49,858 nt of DNA. It comes from Gemmatimonadota bacterium. Its GTDB lineage: Bacteria > Gemmatimonadota > Gemmatimonadetes > Gemmatimonadales > Gemmatimonadaceae. The position numbers were made by a program, and so were the translations under genes. The DNA is taken from positions 1 to 49,858 of the forward strand of contig JAQBPV010000529.1 of NCBI GenBank assembly GCA_028287345.1. The letters are read 5' to 3'. Below the pieces are notes generated by a model. That model searched no databases and was not told the origin of the DNA. It saw nothing but the letters and a program-made list of their open reading frames with translations. Positions 27,363 to 35,168 of the stretch are shown here, one piece after another; position 1 is the first letter of the stretch, and every line of letters begins with the position of its first letter.

Positions 27363-27890
27363 CTACGCGGCGGCAAACACCGCCCCTATCACCTTGATGG
27401 CGTCGAGTAATTGCTTGAGGCTGATGTTAAAAAGGCCATTGTGCGATCCAGTCTTGCTCGCGGTGACGGTGATCGTTTTGACCTGACTTGCTAACGCAGG
27501 AGCAATAGAAAAAGTGTAGTCTCTCGGTACTCTGAGGTAAGTGCCGACTCCCTTTCCGCCAATGCACGCTGCGCCGTCCATCGAGACGGACGCGAGAGGT
27601 TTAGTTCCATCCCCGTATAGATCAGCTCTCGCAAGGCCGCACGGTCCGTGTCTCACATCATCCGTCTCCCACTCGACGTGGAGACTCACCACCCCCGTTG
27701 CTTTATCGACCGATCCTTTGGCGCGTACAACGCCGGTCGATTGTCCGACCCCGACGACACTACAGTGCTCGCGGGATAGCGTGGCGTTCGTGAGCGGACA
27801 CGAGATAACCTGTGCGTGCGCCATCGCGGGGAGGCTAACGAGGAGAACACCGACGACCACGCCGAGCCATCCGCTTCGCGATTTAGGCAT
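27363..27890 (-). CDS. Secreted hypothetical protein
   Basis: The ATG at 27890 is preceded by GGAGA at about 5 bases; the frame opens earlier at 27947. The 175-residue protein has a clear signal peptide (GWLGVVVGVLLVSLPAMAHAQ). The mature part is beta-rich, with four or so cysteines (ISCPLT, REHCSV, GPCGLA, AACIGG) that could form disulfides. It runs against the terminase module and ends near it, so it is probably an independently expressed cargo ('moron') gene. No family recognised. Confidence 0.6.
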   Translation of the reverse strand: MPKSRSGWLGVVVGVLLVSLPAMAHAQVISCPLTNATLSREHCSVVGVGQSTGVVRAKGSVDKATGVVSLHVEWETDDVRHGPCGLARADLYGDGTKPLASVSMDGAACIGGKGVGTYLRVPRDYTFSIAPALASQVKTITVTASKTGSHNGLFNISLKQLLDAIKVIGAVFAAA

Positions 27891-28208
27891 ACGTTCTCCA
27901 GAGGAGAGGGGCCAATCGACATTTGCGTCATCGCACCTTCCTAGCACCTTTCCTCTAAATATGCAAGAGTGGTTTACCTGGCTACGTTGGAGTTATCGCA
28001 TCCTTTCAAGCCCCGATGACGCAGCGACGCATCGTCCCGACCCACAAGATGCTAAGCCAGCCGCCACGCAAGCATCCATCGTCGCCCCGTTCCGCTTCGC
28101 GATGTCGTACTGGGCGGCGAACTCGGTGGCGACCTTTGCGTCGATGTCGTTCATTTGCGCCAAAACCACTGGCTTGCCGCGGCGCACCGATGGCGCGAAG
28201 CTTCCCCG

Positions 28209-28763
28209 ATGATCGCCGGACCGGAAGTCCCCACTGTTGTACCTCCGACCATCACATTCGCCACGTATGTGCCGACAGAGCATCTCGCCGGCCTTACGGG
28301 ATTCAAGGCATTCCGCGCGCTGCAGGATGAGCGGCTCACGCCCTACGAGGTGCACCGGCTGACGCACCTGTTTCGGCGCATCGAGGCTTGCAATATCCCG
28401 TATGGCATCGCGTTCATACTTGCCCTTACCGGCCCGGTGTTCGCGGTCGGTCCAAAGCACATCAACGGGCCACTGGCTGCCCTCGGCGAAGCCGTCGCGC
28501 TGATCTGGTTCGCGGCCGCCTTCGATCCGGGATTTCGCGAAAACTGGATGATCGTGCGCTGGCCGGGGACGACGACGCTCGTGTGCGCGGGCGGTGCGCT
28601 TGCCGTGGTACTCTCGCACGGCCAGGGCGGCGTCGCGGTTTGGTTGTTGTGCTGGGCGCTCCCGGGGCTCGTGCAGAGCTTTCGCTACGTCACAGCGTCA
28701 CATGCGCTACGGCTGCTCGTCGGCGTGCGCCGCAAGGTGACGGAATTGGCCGCGACACCATAG
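28209..28763 (+). CDS. Small integral membrane protein
   Basis: From the ATG at 28209 the protein has 184 residues. After a polar N-terminus of about 70 residues come three to four hydrophobic segments (YGIAFILALTGPVFAVG, LGEAVALIWFAAAF, TTLVCAGGALAVVL, GVAVWLLCWALPGLV), then a basic C-terminal tail. The frame opens at 28155, but the upstream residues are basic and unconvincing. No family recognised. The leftward frame over the same stretch lacks these membrane patterns and is a shadow. Confidence 0.55.
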   Translation: MIAGPEVPTVVPPTITFATYVPTEHLAGLTGFKAFRALQDERLTPYEVHRLTHLFRRIEACNIPYGIAFILALTGPVFAVGPKHINGPLAALGEAVALIWFAAAFDPGFRENWMIVRWPGTTTLVCAGGALAVVLSHGQGGVAVWLLCWALPGLVQSFRYVTASHALRLLVGVRRKVTELAATP

Positions 28764-28835
28764 CTGGCGTGATGATCCAACCGTCCTACACCCCGCGCTC
28801 TCGATCTGCCCCATACTCGACGCGAGGCGATTCAG

Positions 28836-29696
28836 ATGGCAATGTACACCGCCTATTTCGACGCCAGCGGGAACCACGACAACGTGCGAAACCTCGGCGC
28901 CTACTACGTGTGCGGCTTTGTCGCGTCGTCGAGTAAGTGGGAACAGCTCGAAGCCGCTTGGCCGAGGCTTCTGGCCGATTATGACATGCCTCAGCCGTTT
29001 CGCATGGCTGAGTTCATGGCGCGCGACCAGAAACACCCGAACGCGTTTACGGGTTGGCCCGGCGACGTGGCGAGGCAGGACGTGTTTCGGCTCGCCGTTG
29101 CGAAACTGACGCACTCCCTCACCAACAAGCCGTTCGCCGTTGGGGTCGTGAACGCTGATCTCCGCCGGATGTTCGACGAGTACGAAGTGCCGAGTCGCGT
29201 GCCGCGCCCGCCGTATCCGTGGTGCGCGCTGCGGACGATCGAGCATCTAATGGAGTGGGCCCTAAATCGGGAGCGCGCCGGAAAACTCACGCGCGCCGAC
29301 CAAGTGGGGATTGTCTTTGAGAAGGGAGACTATGACCAAGATAAATTCGTTACGGCACTCTGGAATAAGTACGAGATGGAAGTCGCCTTCGAACCGAACA
29401 CCGGCAAGAAGAGCTGCCCTTTCGCCGTGTGCGATTGGTTCGCGTGGGAGTGCCGTCACTGGATGACAGCGCGGGAACGAGGGGTGATCGCGCTAGAGAA
29501 GGCCAAGAGCTACGTCCACCCGGAGACTAGTCGCGTGGCACGGATGACGACAGCGCGCCTTCTCATGGAGGACAATGCCATCATGAACGAAATAGCGCGT
29601 CGCCTGCCGAACGATGCCCTCAAGTACGCAAACTGGGACGCGCTTCAGCGGATGTGCGAAGAGCAAGGCTGGCCGCTCCGAAAACGGGGTGACTAA
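28836..29696 (+). CDS. DUF3800 domain protein
   Basis: The 286-residue protein begins with AYFDASGNHD (residues 6-15), the acidic N-terminal motif of DUF3800, and has further conserved-looking acids in VGIVFEKGDYDQDKF, as expected of an RNase H-like fold. DUF3800 proteins are frequent in mobile elements and defence-rich regions, with unknown activity, probably nucleic-acid processing. The gene stands alone between the membrane-protein gene and a convergent small gene. Confidence 0.75.
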   Translation: MAMYTAYFDASGNHDNVRNLGAYYVCGFVASSSKWEQLEAAWPRLLADYDMPQPFRMAEFMARDQKHPNAFTGWPGDVARQDVFRLAVAKLTHSLTNKPFAVGVVNADLRRMFDEYEVPSRVPRPPYPWCALRTIEHLMEWALNRERAGKLTRADQVGIVFEKGDYDQDKFVTALWNKYEMEVAFEPNTGKKSCPFAVCDWFAWECRHWMTARERGVIALEKAKSYVHPETSRVARMTTARLLMEDNAIMNEIARRLPNDALKYANWDALQRMCEEQGWPLRKRGD

Positions 29697-29733
29697 CTTC
29701 AGCCGCGAGTCCATCCACGAACCCACTCTTCGT

Positions 29734-30039
29734 TCACGCGGCCATCTGGTCGTCGGGCGCCTTCCTCCACGTCATCTGCCGGCTCTGGGAGTCGCACACG
29801 TACCCGCCGATCAGTAACGCGCCTCGGGGTAAGCTGTGCGGCACTTGCTGCGCCGCGCGAATGAACAGGCGCCCGTCCTTCAGGGCCAGCCAAAGGCTGA
29901 ACTCATGCAGCAACGCCGTGCGTCCAGCGAGCGGGCCGTCGGTGAGCGCGATCTGAAATCCCTCCGCGCTCACCGTACCGTCTTCCCGTGCGAACCATTC
30001 TACAGGATACCATCCCGCGTGATCATCGCGCTTCTGCAT
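29734..30039 (-). CDS. Hypothetical small protein
   Basis: The frame opens at 30147, but a strong terminator lies at 30076-30108, so the ATG at 30039 just beyond it is the likelier start, giving 101 residues. The protein has a mixed alpha/beta look (YPVEWFAREDGTVSAEGFQ, EFSLWLALKDGRLFIRA). No family recognised, and no obvious ribosome-binding site. It is convergent with the DUF3800 gene. Confidence 0.4.
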   Translation of the reverse strand: MQKRDDHAGWYPVEWFAREDGTVSAEGFQIALTDGPLAGRTALLHEFSLWLALKDGRLFIRAAQQVPHSLPRGALLIGGYVCDSQSRQMTWRKAPDDQMAA

Positions 30040-30075
30040 TAGTGTGCCGGCTGAAAGTAAATTGCATGACCAGCC

Positions 30076-30108
30076 AAAGGGTCCCGCGATCAATCGCGGG
30101 ACCCTTTT
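30076..30108. terminator. Strong bidirectional hairpin terminator
   Basis: Fifteen bases (30076-30090) pair with 30093-30107, with CGCGGGACCC in the stem, followed on the forward strand by TTTTCGTTGTTTT and flanked by an A run on the other. It lies behind the two leftward genes from the switch region and probably ends their transcript. Confidence 0.85.
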
Positions 30109-30147
30109 CGTTGTTTTGAAAAGTCCAAGAGTGACTTCCACCTGCAC

Positions 30148-30573
30148 CTAGCTCCGCATGATCTGCTGTCGCCAGCAATCAAGCAAGGCTTCGCGCTCCC
30201 GACCCGTCATCTGTTGCGCCTGGTGGTAGTACATATCGGCTCTCCCAAGGGACTTCGCCCGCCGCACCTCGCAGGGTGCCCGCGAGGAAAGGGCATTGAC
30301 GGCGTCGATGCAACGCTCAATTAGATCCGGATTCTTTACAAGTAGTGATGCCGCCCACGTCCATCGCAAAAGCTGACACAAGGAGTGCGACGCGATGGTG
30401 CGAGACGGTACTTCGCCGATCTCGCCGGCGAGGAGGCGCCGCATGCGCGTAAGCTGAATTGCGCCAAATAGCTCGAGCGCGCCATGCACTTCGATTCCGA
30501 GTCGGATGAGCTCCTGAATTAGTGGGAGATCGGTCGACGCGTATACATAGGTAACCTTCTTTGCGGGGGCCAT
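30148..30573 (-). CDS. Hypothetical helical protein, second gene of the leftward switch operon
   Basis: The ATG at 30573 follows AGGAAGG; an earlier frame opening at 30672 overlaps the previous gene. The 141-residue protein is largely helical (LIQELIRLGIEVHGALELFG, LCQLLRWTWAASLLV) with a polar C-terminal tail. No family recognised. It shares the leftward transcript with the gene before it, 20 bases apart, and so should be controlled by the repressor. Confidence 0.6.
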   Translation of the reverse strand: MAPAKKVTYVYASTDLPLIQELIRLGIEVHGALELFGAIQLTRMRRLLAGEIGEVPSRTIASHSLCQLLRWTWAASLLVKNPDLIERCIDAVNALSSRAPCEVRRAKSLGRADMYYHQAQQMTGREREALLDCWRQQIMRS

Positions 30574-30593
30574 GTTTCGCCTTCCTCGCGGCA

Positions 30594-30896
30594 CTAGTGG
30601 AGGTTCAGTGCGGTGGCCTGCACGACATCGTGCTTGACGGCCAGCCAGTGCCTCAGCACATGCAGCAACCACTCGTCCACATCATCTCGGGCTAGCTCGA
30701 CCTTGATCAGCATCTCTCCATTCATGTCGCTACCCATTATGACCACATGCCGTGGGGAGATTGAATCGTCGTGCGTCACGCATTCGTCAGGCGCCAGTGG
30801 ACCCGCGATGCTGACCAACGTTGGGACCGAGGCCACAAGATTCGCCTGATTCGTCCGGATGACCCGCATCCGTGCCGGTGATTGGGTCTGTTTCAT
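30594..30896 (-). CDS. Hypothetical protein, first gene of the leftward switch operon
   Basis: The ATG at 30896 follows a perfect AGGAGG at 6 bases. The 100-residue protein has a basic N-terminus and a helical C-terminus (DDVDEWLLHVLRHWLAVKHD). No family recognised. It is first downstream of the consensus leftward promoter within the operator region, the position that in temperate phages holds early lytic or anti-repressor-type genes, but the sequence does not show such a function. Confidence 0.6.
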   Translation of the reverse strand: MKQTQSPARMRVIRTNQANLVASVPTLVSIAGPLAPDECVTHDDSISPRHVVIMGSDMNGEMLIKVELARDDVDEWLLHVLRHWLAVKHDVVQATALNLH

Positions 30897-31028
30897 GTCC
30901 GCCTCCTGTTGTCCTGCGAGGCAGTCCGCCCTATCTTTGACGGGCGGGGCCTCGTAAGGGGTTCTGTAGACGGGAGCGCGGGCAACTCTTCTCAGGGGGC
31001 GCCTGCGGTCCCGTTTCTCTTGCAAACA

Positions 31029-31057
31029 TACTTACAGCATGCTGTAGCAGTTGTCAA
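31029..31057 (-). promoter_or_regulatory. Leftward sigma-70-type promoter within operators
   Basis: On the minus strand a perfect -35 TTGACA (31057-31052) is followed after 17 bases by TAAGTA (31034-31029). Operator O1 fills the spacer and O2 covers the -35, so a bound repressor would block it. Confidence 0.75.
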
Positions 31058-31082
31058 GCATGCTGTAATACAGCTTGCAGTA
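31033..31082. promoter_or_regulatory. Three operator-like palindromes of the genetic switch
   Basis: O1 (31033-31046) is the perfect palindrome TACAGCATGCTGTA. O2 (31054-31067) and O3 (31069-31082) each match it at 12 of 14 bases. Centres are 21 and 15 bases apart. O1 and O2 cover the leftward promoter and O3 covers the -35 of the rightward one, a layout like the tripartite operators of lambdoid phages. The likely binder is the Xre protein encoded at 31110. Confidence 0.8.
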
Positions 31083-31103
31083 ACCCACGTTTTTTGCTAC
31101 TCT
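31075..31103 (+). promoter_or_regulatory. Rightward promoter of the repressor gene
   Basis: The -35 TTGCAG (31075-31080) and -10 TACTCT (31098-31103) are 17 bases apart. Transcription should begin near 31110, the A of the repressor start codon, so the message looks leaderless. O3 overlaps the -35, which would allow autoregulation. Confidence 0.65.
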
Positions 31104-31109
31104 CGTGGC

Positions 31110-31367
31110 ATGGAGTCCGAACTCGAGATGCCTACCCGCTTCCGATTGCAGGAAGTGTTGGACGCGCACGATCCGGTGATCTCGCAGCGCGAGCTCGCGA
31201 GTCAGTCTGGCGTGAGCCCTACGACCATCAACCGCATGTGCCGGAACCTGACGGCGCAGGTGAGTCTGGCTACTCTGGATGCACTGTCCAGCGTGCTAGG
31301 CGTCGAGCCGGGAGAACTGATCGAACGCGAGCCGAAGAAGCGCGGCAAGACACGAGGCAAGTTGTGA
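31110..31367 (+). CDS. Xre/Cro-CI-type repressor
   Basis: The 85-residue protein is a single helix-turn-helix domain: SQRELASQSGVSPTTINRMC (about residues 24-43) followed by the third and fourth helices LATLDALSSVLGVEPGELI, and a basic tail. No C-terminal cleavage or dimerisation domain is present. There is no ribosome-binding site, and the predicted transcript starts at the ATG, as for leaderless cI messages; ATG 31128 is the alternative start. It should bind the palindromes just upstream. The M41-like peptidase gene starts after its stop and may remove or regulate it. Confidence 0.85.
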   Translation: MESELEMPTRFRLQEVLDAHDPVISQRELASQSGVSPTTINRMCRNLTAQVSLATLDALSSVLGVEPGELIEREPKKRGKTRGKL

Positions 31368-31368
31368 C

Positions 31369-31890
31369 GTGAGGCGCGAAGTCATCGCGTATCACGAAGC
31401 CGGACACGCAGTCGCGGCCGTCCTGCTCAAGTGCACGCTCTATTCGGTAACAATTCGCGCTGGTGCCGGTGGTGCCGGCCACGCGCTGCATCGATCGGCT
31501 GGCTCGGTCGACAATACTGAGGCACACGTGGAACGAGAGATAGTCGTTGCCGCCGCCGGCCCCGCAGCGCAGGCCCGTGTGCAGAAGCGCGCCGCACTCA
31601 AGGTGCTGGCGACTGACCCGCGGTGTGCTAGCGATCTCCGGCAGATCATGGACGGGCTGCTGCATCTAGGCGAATTCGACGTCGTAGACGAGGTTAGCCC
31701 CGAAACGGGTAATGCTATTTCCATGCATGACGCGACAAAAGGGTTTGCTCGTGTCGTGCGTGAAGCGAACTTCCTGATCCGCGAACACTGGAGCGCAGTG
31801 GAATCCGTCGCGGCGCAACTCCTCGCCAAAGACACAATTCGTGGCCCCGAGGTACGGCGCCTGGTGTCGGCCTGTACTATTGTCGACTAG
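31369..31890 (+). CDS. M41 (FtsH-like) peptidase-domain protein
   Basis: The GTG start lies one base past the repressor stop. The 173-residue protein begins with EVIAYHEAGHAVAAVLL: HEAGH at residues 9-13 is the zinc motif of FtsH peptidases, and the later SDLRQIM could supply the third ligand (Asp). There is no AAA+ domain or membrane segment, so this is a free-standing peptidase domain of a kind sometimes found in phages. Tight coupling to an Xre repressor recalls ImmR-ImmA pairs, in which a zinc peptidase cleaves the repressor to induce the element, but the peptidase family is different. That role is inference. Confidence 0.75.
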   Translation: MRREVIAYHEAGHAVAAVLLKCTLYSVTIRAGAGGAGHALHRSAGSVDNTEAHVEREIVVAAAGPAAQARVQKRAALKVLATDPRCASDLRQIMDGLLHLGEFDVVDEVSPETGNAISMHDATKGFARVVREANFLIREHWSAVESVAAQLLAKDTIRGPEVRRLVSACTIVD

Positions 31891-32175
31891 AATTTTCTAA
31901 GGCTCGCTTCCGGTTCGCAGACGTTCTGTGGCGTCGTGTTTTCCAATGGCGGTTGGTCAGCGGTGATGTCCAACGGCATAAGCGGCTGGTTCGCGGCATT
32001 CGTCCTGATTCCTGATGCTGAAGTGGCGTCAGCAACGCCCCGCGAGCGCGTTGGCGCCACTTGAGCGCACGACAGTGATGTTCCGCACATACTACCGGGT
32101 TCGGGCACGTTCTTGCCAAGTGAGGACTGCAGGCTTCCCTCCTGAAGCGCACGACGCCTCGAACCGCCTTCGCGC

Positions 32176-32391
32176 ATGACATCCGATGAGTTCATGGCAC
32201 TCGCACGTGCGGAGCTTGCGCCGCGGATGCGCCTTGTGTGTGCCAGTATGGGCGAGGGTGAGTTCCAAGGGCTGCTCGACGACATGATGCGCGTCACGTT
32301 CAACGCCGGACGACGCCGGCTGCTCGACGAGCCGTGGGGACCAATTCCGTCGGATCTGCGTGATCGGGATACGCTCGGCGCACACGCCTAA
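32176..32391 (+). CDS. Hypothetical small protein
   Basis: The 71-residue protein (MTSDEFMALARAELAP onward, with LLDDMMRVTFNAGRRRLLDEPWG) is mostly helical and basic-acidic mixed. No family recognised. The 285 bases before it (31891-32175) show no gene. It precedes the excisionase-like gene in the same direction. Confidence 0.4.
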   Translation: MTSDEFMALARAELAPRMRLVCASMGEGEFQGLLDDMMRVTFNAGRRRLLDEPWGPIPSDLRDRDTLGAHA

Positions 32392-32477
32392 CCAAAGGCG
32401 GTCGCGCACGAGCGACATCGAGGTCACCCTTGCCGAATAGAATTCGCGCGGCGCAGAGCCGGCGCCCGGAGCTCCCG

Positions 32478-32726
32478 ATGCTTGATCCGGAGATGTACGC
32501 CTACAATCCGATCTTCCCGCGAAAGAAGGCCGCGGAATACCTCGGTCGTTCCGGCAAGACGCTCGACCGGCTCGAGCTCAAGCGTGATCCGATGCCCGGC
32601 ACTGGGAAGACCGTTGAGATGGGCTATCGGCTGTCGACGCTCAACGCCTACCTAGCGAGCCTCGCTGACCCAAAGTCGCGGACGAAGAAGGTGCGCGCGG
32701 CGCCAAGTAAGGATAGGCGCGCTTAA
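32478..32726 (+). CDS. AlpA/excisionase-like helix-turn-helix protein
   Basis: The ATG at 32478 has GGAG at 5-8 bases upstream; the frame opens at a TTG at 32430. The 82-residue protein has a winged-helix-type motif, FPRKKAAEYLGRSGKTLDRL, followed by RDPMPGTGKTVEMGYRLSTL, the pattern of MerR-like AlpA/Xis proteins that guide excision or activate integrase, and a basic tail. Its distance from the integrase (13 kb) is unusual for an excisionase, so it may be a transcription regulator. Confidence 0.6.
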   Translation: MLDPEMYAYNPIFPRKKAAEYLGRSGKTLDRLELKRDPMPGTGKTVEMGYRLSTLNAYLASLADPKSRTKKVRAAPSKDRRA

Positions 32727-32883
32727 GTATTTCTACGCCGGTTGCGGCACTGGACGGCAGCATTGTCGGTCGTTACTCGTTCTCCCATGCTCCGCTGCCT
32801 AACCACTCGATCAGGATTAACACCACGCGCGAGACGCCCGTCGGTGTCGCCTTCCTGTATCCTCCAATCGAGTGTGTCCTCCA

Positions 32884-33729
32884 ATGTCCAAGGCATCGGT
32901 AGCTAGCAGTAGCCTTCCCGGTCGGCCGCCTAAGCGGCACCGTGTCGTTCTCAATCAGTACATCACGCTTCGCTTCGATGACGGCATCGAATGCGCCGTC
33001 ACGCCCAGCGTCATTCAGACGACCAGCGTCGAGTGGGGCGGGCTAGGTGACGCCGAGATCATCTCCGACGATTCGGTGATGCATCGGTTCGACGTTGTGG
33101 TCCACCGCGACATCGTGGAGGATCGAACCGACGCGACGTGGCAGTCGATGCGCGATGCATACCCGGTGAAGGCTTCCGATTCTCGCGACGAAGGCTTTCG
33201 TGATAACGCGGACGAGATTTGGCTCGCCCACCTCTCTATCGCGGAGATTCCGAGTCACATCGTAGAGCAGACTAGCAGCTGGGCGGATACGTGCGACATG
33301 CTCGGCGACACCTTGCGTTGGGGTATGGACATCGTCGAATCCATCGCCGATAACGTCGGTCGGCCATATGGACAAGCGTTGGTGGAAGGTGCACTGCTCT
33401 GGCCGCAGCGTCTCGGCGTGCATCCGCGAGCGCGGGGTCAGGACATTGGTATCAAACTGCTCGCACATGCCCTATGGGCGCTCCACCGTAGTCGAAGCGA
33501 CGTGGCAATTCTCGAAGCCGCAGCGACGACGACATATTTCGACCAGGTAGAGAAGATTGAGCAGACGCCAGAATCTTTCCGTGCGCTTTGCCGCTACTAC
33601 GGGCGGCTCGGGTTCCGGCGTTGGTTCGTCAAACAGCGCGCGCACACGAATGGAGGGAGCATCATGGTCCTCCGATTTGGTGAGGACGGCATTCGCGCAT
33701 TCCACGAATCGGGGGAGCGGTTGCTCTGA
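32884..33729 (+). CDS. GNAT-like acetyltransferase domain protein
   Basis: The ATG at 32884 gives 281 residues. The C-terminal half has LGVHPRARGQDIGIKLLAHAL, the acetyl-CoA-binding motif of GNAT enzymes (R-G-Q-x-x-G), and a later FRALCRYYGRLGFRRW, the typical YxxxGF end. The N-terminal 150 residues are specific and unrecognised. GNAT proteins in such elements can be toxins, modifiers of antibiotics or DNA-modifying helpers; no partner antitoxin is visible here. Substrate unknown. Confidence 0.65.
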   Translation: MSKASVASSSLPGRPPKRHRVVLNQYITLRFDDGIECAVTPSVIQTTSVEWGGLGDAEIISDDSVMHRFDVVVHRDIVEDRTDATWQSMRDAYPVKASDSRDEGFRDNADEIWLAHLSIAEIPSHIVEQTSSWADTCDMLGDTLRWGMDIVESIADNVGRPYGQALVEGALLWPQRLGVHPRARGQDIGIKLLAHALWALHRSRSDVAILEAAATTTYFDQVEKIEQTPESFRALCRYYGRLGFRRWFVKQRAHTNGGSIMVLRFGEDGIRAFHESGERLL

Positions 33730-33855
33730 GACCAATAGGAGCAAACCCAATTCCGCCGAAGCCCTTGGGTACGGTAGTGGGTCAGGTTGAGCCGTGACAA
33801 ACAGGCTGATCCGTTGACACGACGGTCGCCAGTCGCGAGGATTGCACACCTTTGA

Positions 33856-34188
33856 CTGGGGGCACCTCTGCACAAGATCGGCGATCAGCTTCCCGCTATT
33901 GCTATAACCGCCGCAAGTTTGACGCTGGTTTTTCTTGGATTTCTGCTTACCTCTTGGGAGTCATATGACACTTCCTCCAAGGCGGCTGTACGGGCGAAGT
34001 ATCGAACCCGTGGCCTGATCGCTTTTTGGGGGCTGCAATTCTCGCTTGCGGCGGTGCTTCTTGGCCTCTTCGCCATAGGCACAGAGCACGCCTACGGGTG
34101 GGTAGATTTTGTCGGTACCGCTTTTCTATTGGTTTGGGGTGTATTGACGAGCGTGCAGGGCTACATCTCCTTGCGAGACATCAAGTGA
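33856..34188 (+). CDS. Small membrane protein, three hydrophobic segments
   Basis: The coding pattern extends back to a stop at 33853; a CTG at 33856 or a TTG at 33919 must be the start, as no ATG or GTG exists. The protein has about 110 residues with membrane segments near ITAASLTLVFLGFLL, AFWGLQFSLAAVLLGLFAIG and VDFVGTAFLLVWGVL. Its stop overlaps the next start as GTGA, so both are translated together. No family recognised. Confidence 0.55.
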   Translation: MGAPLHKIGDQLPAIAITAASLTLVFLGFLLTSWESYDTSSKAAVRAKYRTRGLIAFWGLQFSLAAVLLGLFAIGTEHAYGWVDFVGTAFLLVWGVLTSVQGYISLRDIK

Positions 34189-34484
34189 GTCTCACGCTCA
34201 AGGAAGAGCAGATGCTTTCGGGCGTGGGCTTGATCGCGTTCTTCGATGAAAAACCCGCTGGCTGGCACACACTCGCCAAGGAGACAAAAAAATTCGTGGC
34301 GTCTCATTTTCCAGCAGGCGCTACGATTCGTCGGGACGATGTCGCCACGGCGCTTGTGCCGCTGCTTGAGGTAAATGAGAAACTCGGCGCGTTTTTGGCT
34401 GAGAAGAAGCTGACACAGAAATACTGGATCAGGTATTTCGCTGATCTGATCGTTGACCGCGCTTGGGACAGCATCCCCGCATAG
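34185..34484 (+). CDS. Hypothetical protein coupled to the membrane protein
   Basis: The GTG overlaps the previous stop (GTGA). The 99-residue product is soluble and helical (TLAKETKKFVASHFPAGATI, ATALVPLLEVNEKLGAFLAE), ending in YWIRYFADLIVDRAWDSI. No family recognised. With its membrane partner it forms a two-gene unit that could be an effector-sensor pair or a regulator of the partner. Confidence 0.6.
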   Translation: MSLTLKEEQMLSGVGLIAFFDEKPAGWHTLAKETKKFVASHFPAGATIRRDDVATALVPLLEVNEKLGAFLAEKKLTQKYWIRYFADLIVDRAWDSIPA

Positions 34485-34493
34485 GAGTTCATA

Positions 34494-34655
34494 ATGTCGA
34501 AAGAAGAAAAGACAGCCTTGAAGAACGATGCCGTTGCGTTCGTCCAAAAGGTCGTAACCGAAGTCTACGGACAGCGTGCTTCGAAGAAGACCGTTTCTGC
34601 CACCGCGAAGAGAGTTGTGGCTACGATGCTGCCGCCGAAGCTTGCCAATCGGTAG
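34494..34655 (+). CDS. Very small basic protein
   Basis: A 53-residue protein begins at ATG 34494 after AGGAG at 6 bases and stops at 34655. It is Lys/Val-rich and helical (AVAFVQKVVTEVYGQRASKK). It follows the previous gene after 9 bases and precedes the next by 1 base, so it belongs to the same operon. It may bind nucleic acid, but nothing decisive is seen. Confidence 0.55.
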   Translation: MSKEEKTALKNDAVAFVQKVVTEVYGQRASKKTVSATAKRVVATMLPPKLANR

Positions 34656-34656
34656 C

Positions 34657-34863
34657 ATGGCCGCTGCAAAGAAGTCGACGAAGCTCAGGCCCGACGCAGC
34701 AGAGATCGCGTTCCGCGTCATGCAGGAAGCAACGGGAGAAGCGCCACGGACGCTTCCGCCGGGTGAGCGGACCGCGAAGAACGCCGTGGCCGCGAAGCGC
34801 GGCAAAAAAGGGGGGAGAAAGGGTGGCGGAGCTCGTGCTGCATCCCTCACCCCAGAGCCGTGA
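34657..34863 (+). CDS. Small basic protein with a Gly/Lys/Arg-rich KGG tail
   Basis: The 68-residue protein reads KLRPDAAEIAFRVMQEATGE near its start and ends with KRGKKGGRKGGGARAASLTPEP. The tail resembles the GxxGGxKGGxARA-x-x-LTPE motif of small DNA/RNA-binding-like proteins widespread in bacteria, which normally continues into an A-A-x-A-R-W-like end. Here it stops early, while a similar end (KTAANRYGC) lies in another frame just beyond. A second, broken copy of its N-terminus is at 35165. Confidence 0.55.
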   Translation: MAAAKKSTKLRPDAAEIAFRVMQEATGEAPRTLPPGERTAKNAVAAKRGKKGGRKGGGARAASLTPEP

Positions 34864-35168
34864 CAAAACGGCCGCAAACCGATACGGCTGCTAGATTAGT
34901 AGGAATGGATGACGCGACCCACAGCCAAGCTCGTGGTATTCTCGAAGCATGCAGGCGTGCGTGGGGATACCTCAACGGCCCCGGCCCAGCCAAGAAACGC
35001 GTTGGGGCCGCGAGGATGTGCTTTTCTGCGTACACGAAAGAAGGGCTTCTCGCGCCACACGTTCGGGACGTCTATAACGCCCATACCCTTTTAGGCATAG
35101 AATCGGGCCTGCGCACGCTTCAGCAGCTCGCGGAGGCATTTTCCGAGTCCGAGAGCGAAACATCGTGA
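34860..35168 (+). CDS. Hypothetical protein
   Basis: The GTG overlaps the previous stop (GTGA). The 102-residue product is helical with a basic centre (QARGILEACRRAWGYL, NGPGPAKKRVGAARMCFSAY) and an acidic C-terminus (SESESE). No family recognised. It lies between the intact and the broken copy of the KLRPD protein, all three linked by overlapping starts and stops. Confidence 0.55.
   Translation: MTKRPQTDTAARLVGMDDATHSQARGILEACRRAWGYLNGPGPAKKRVGAARMCFSAYTKEGLLAPHVRDVYNAHTLLGIESGLRTLQQLAEAFSESESETS

Noticed and set aside
27993-28619. 208-codon leftward frame
   Set aside because: It opposes a forward frame with clear membrane helices and is Arg/His-rich, typical of a shadow.
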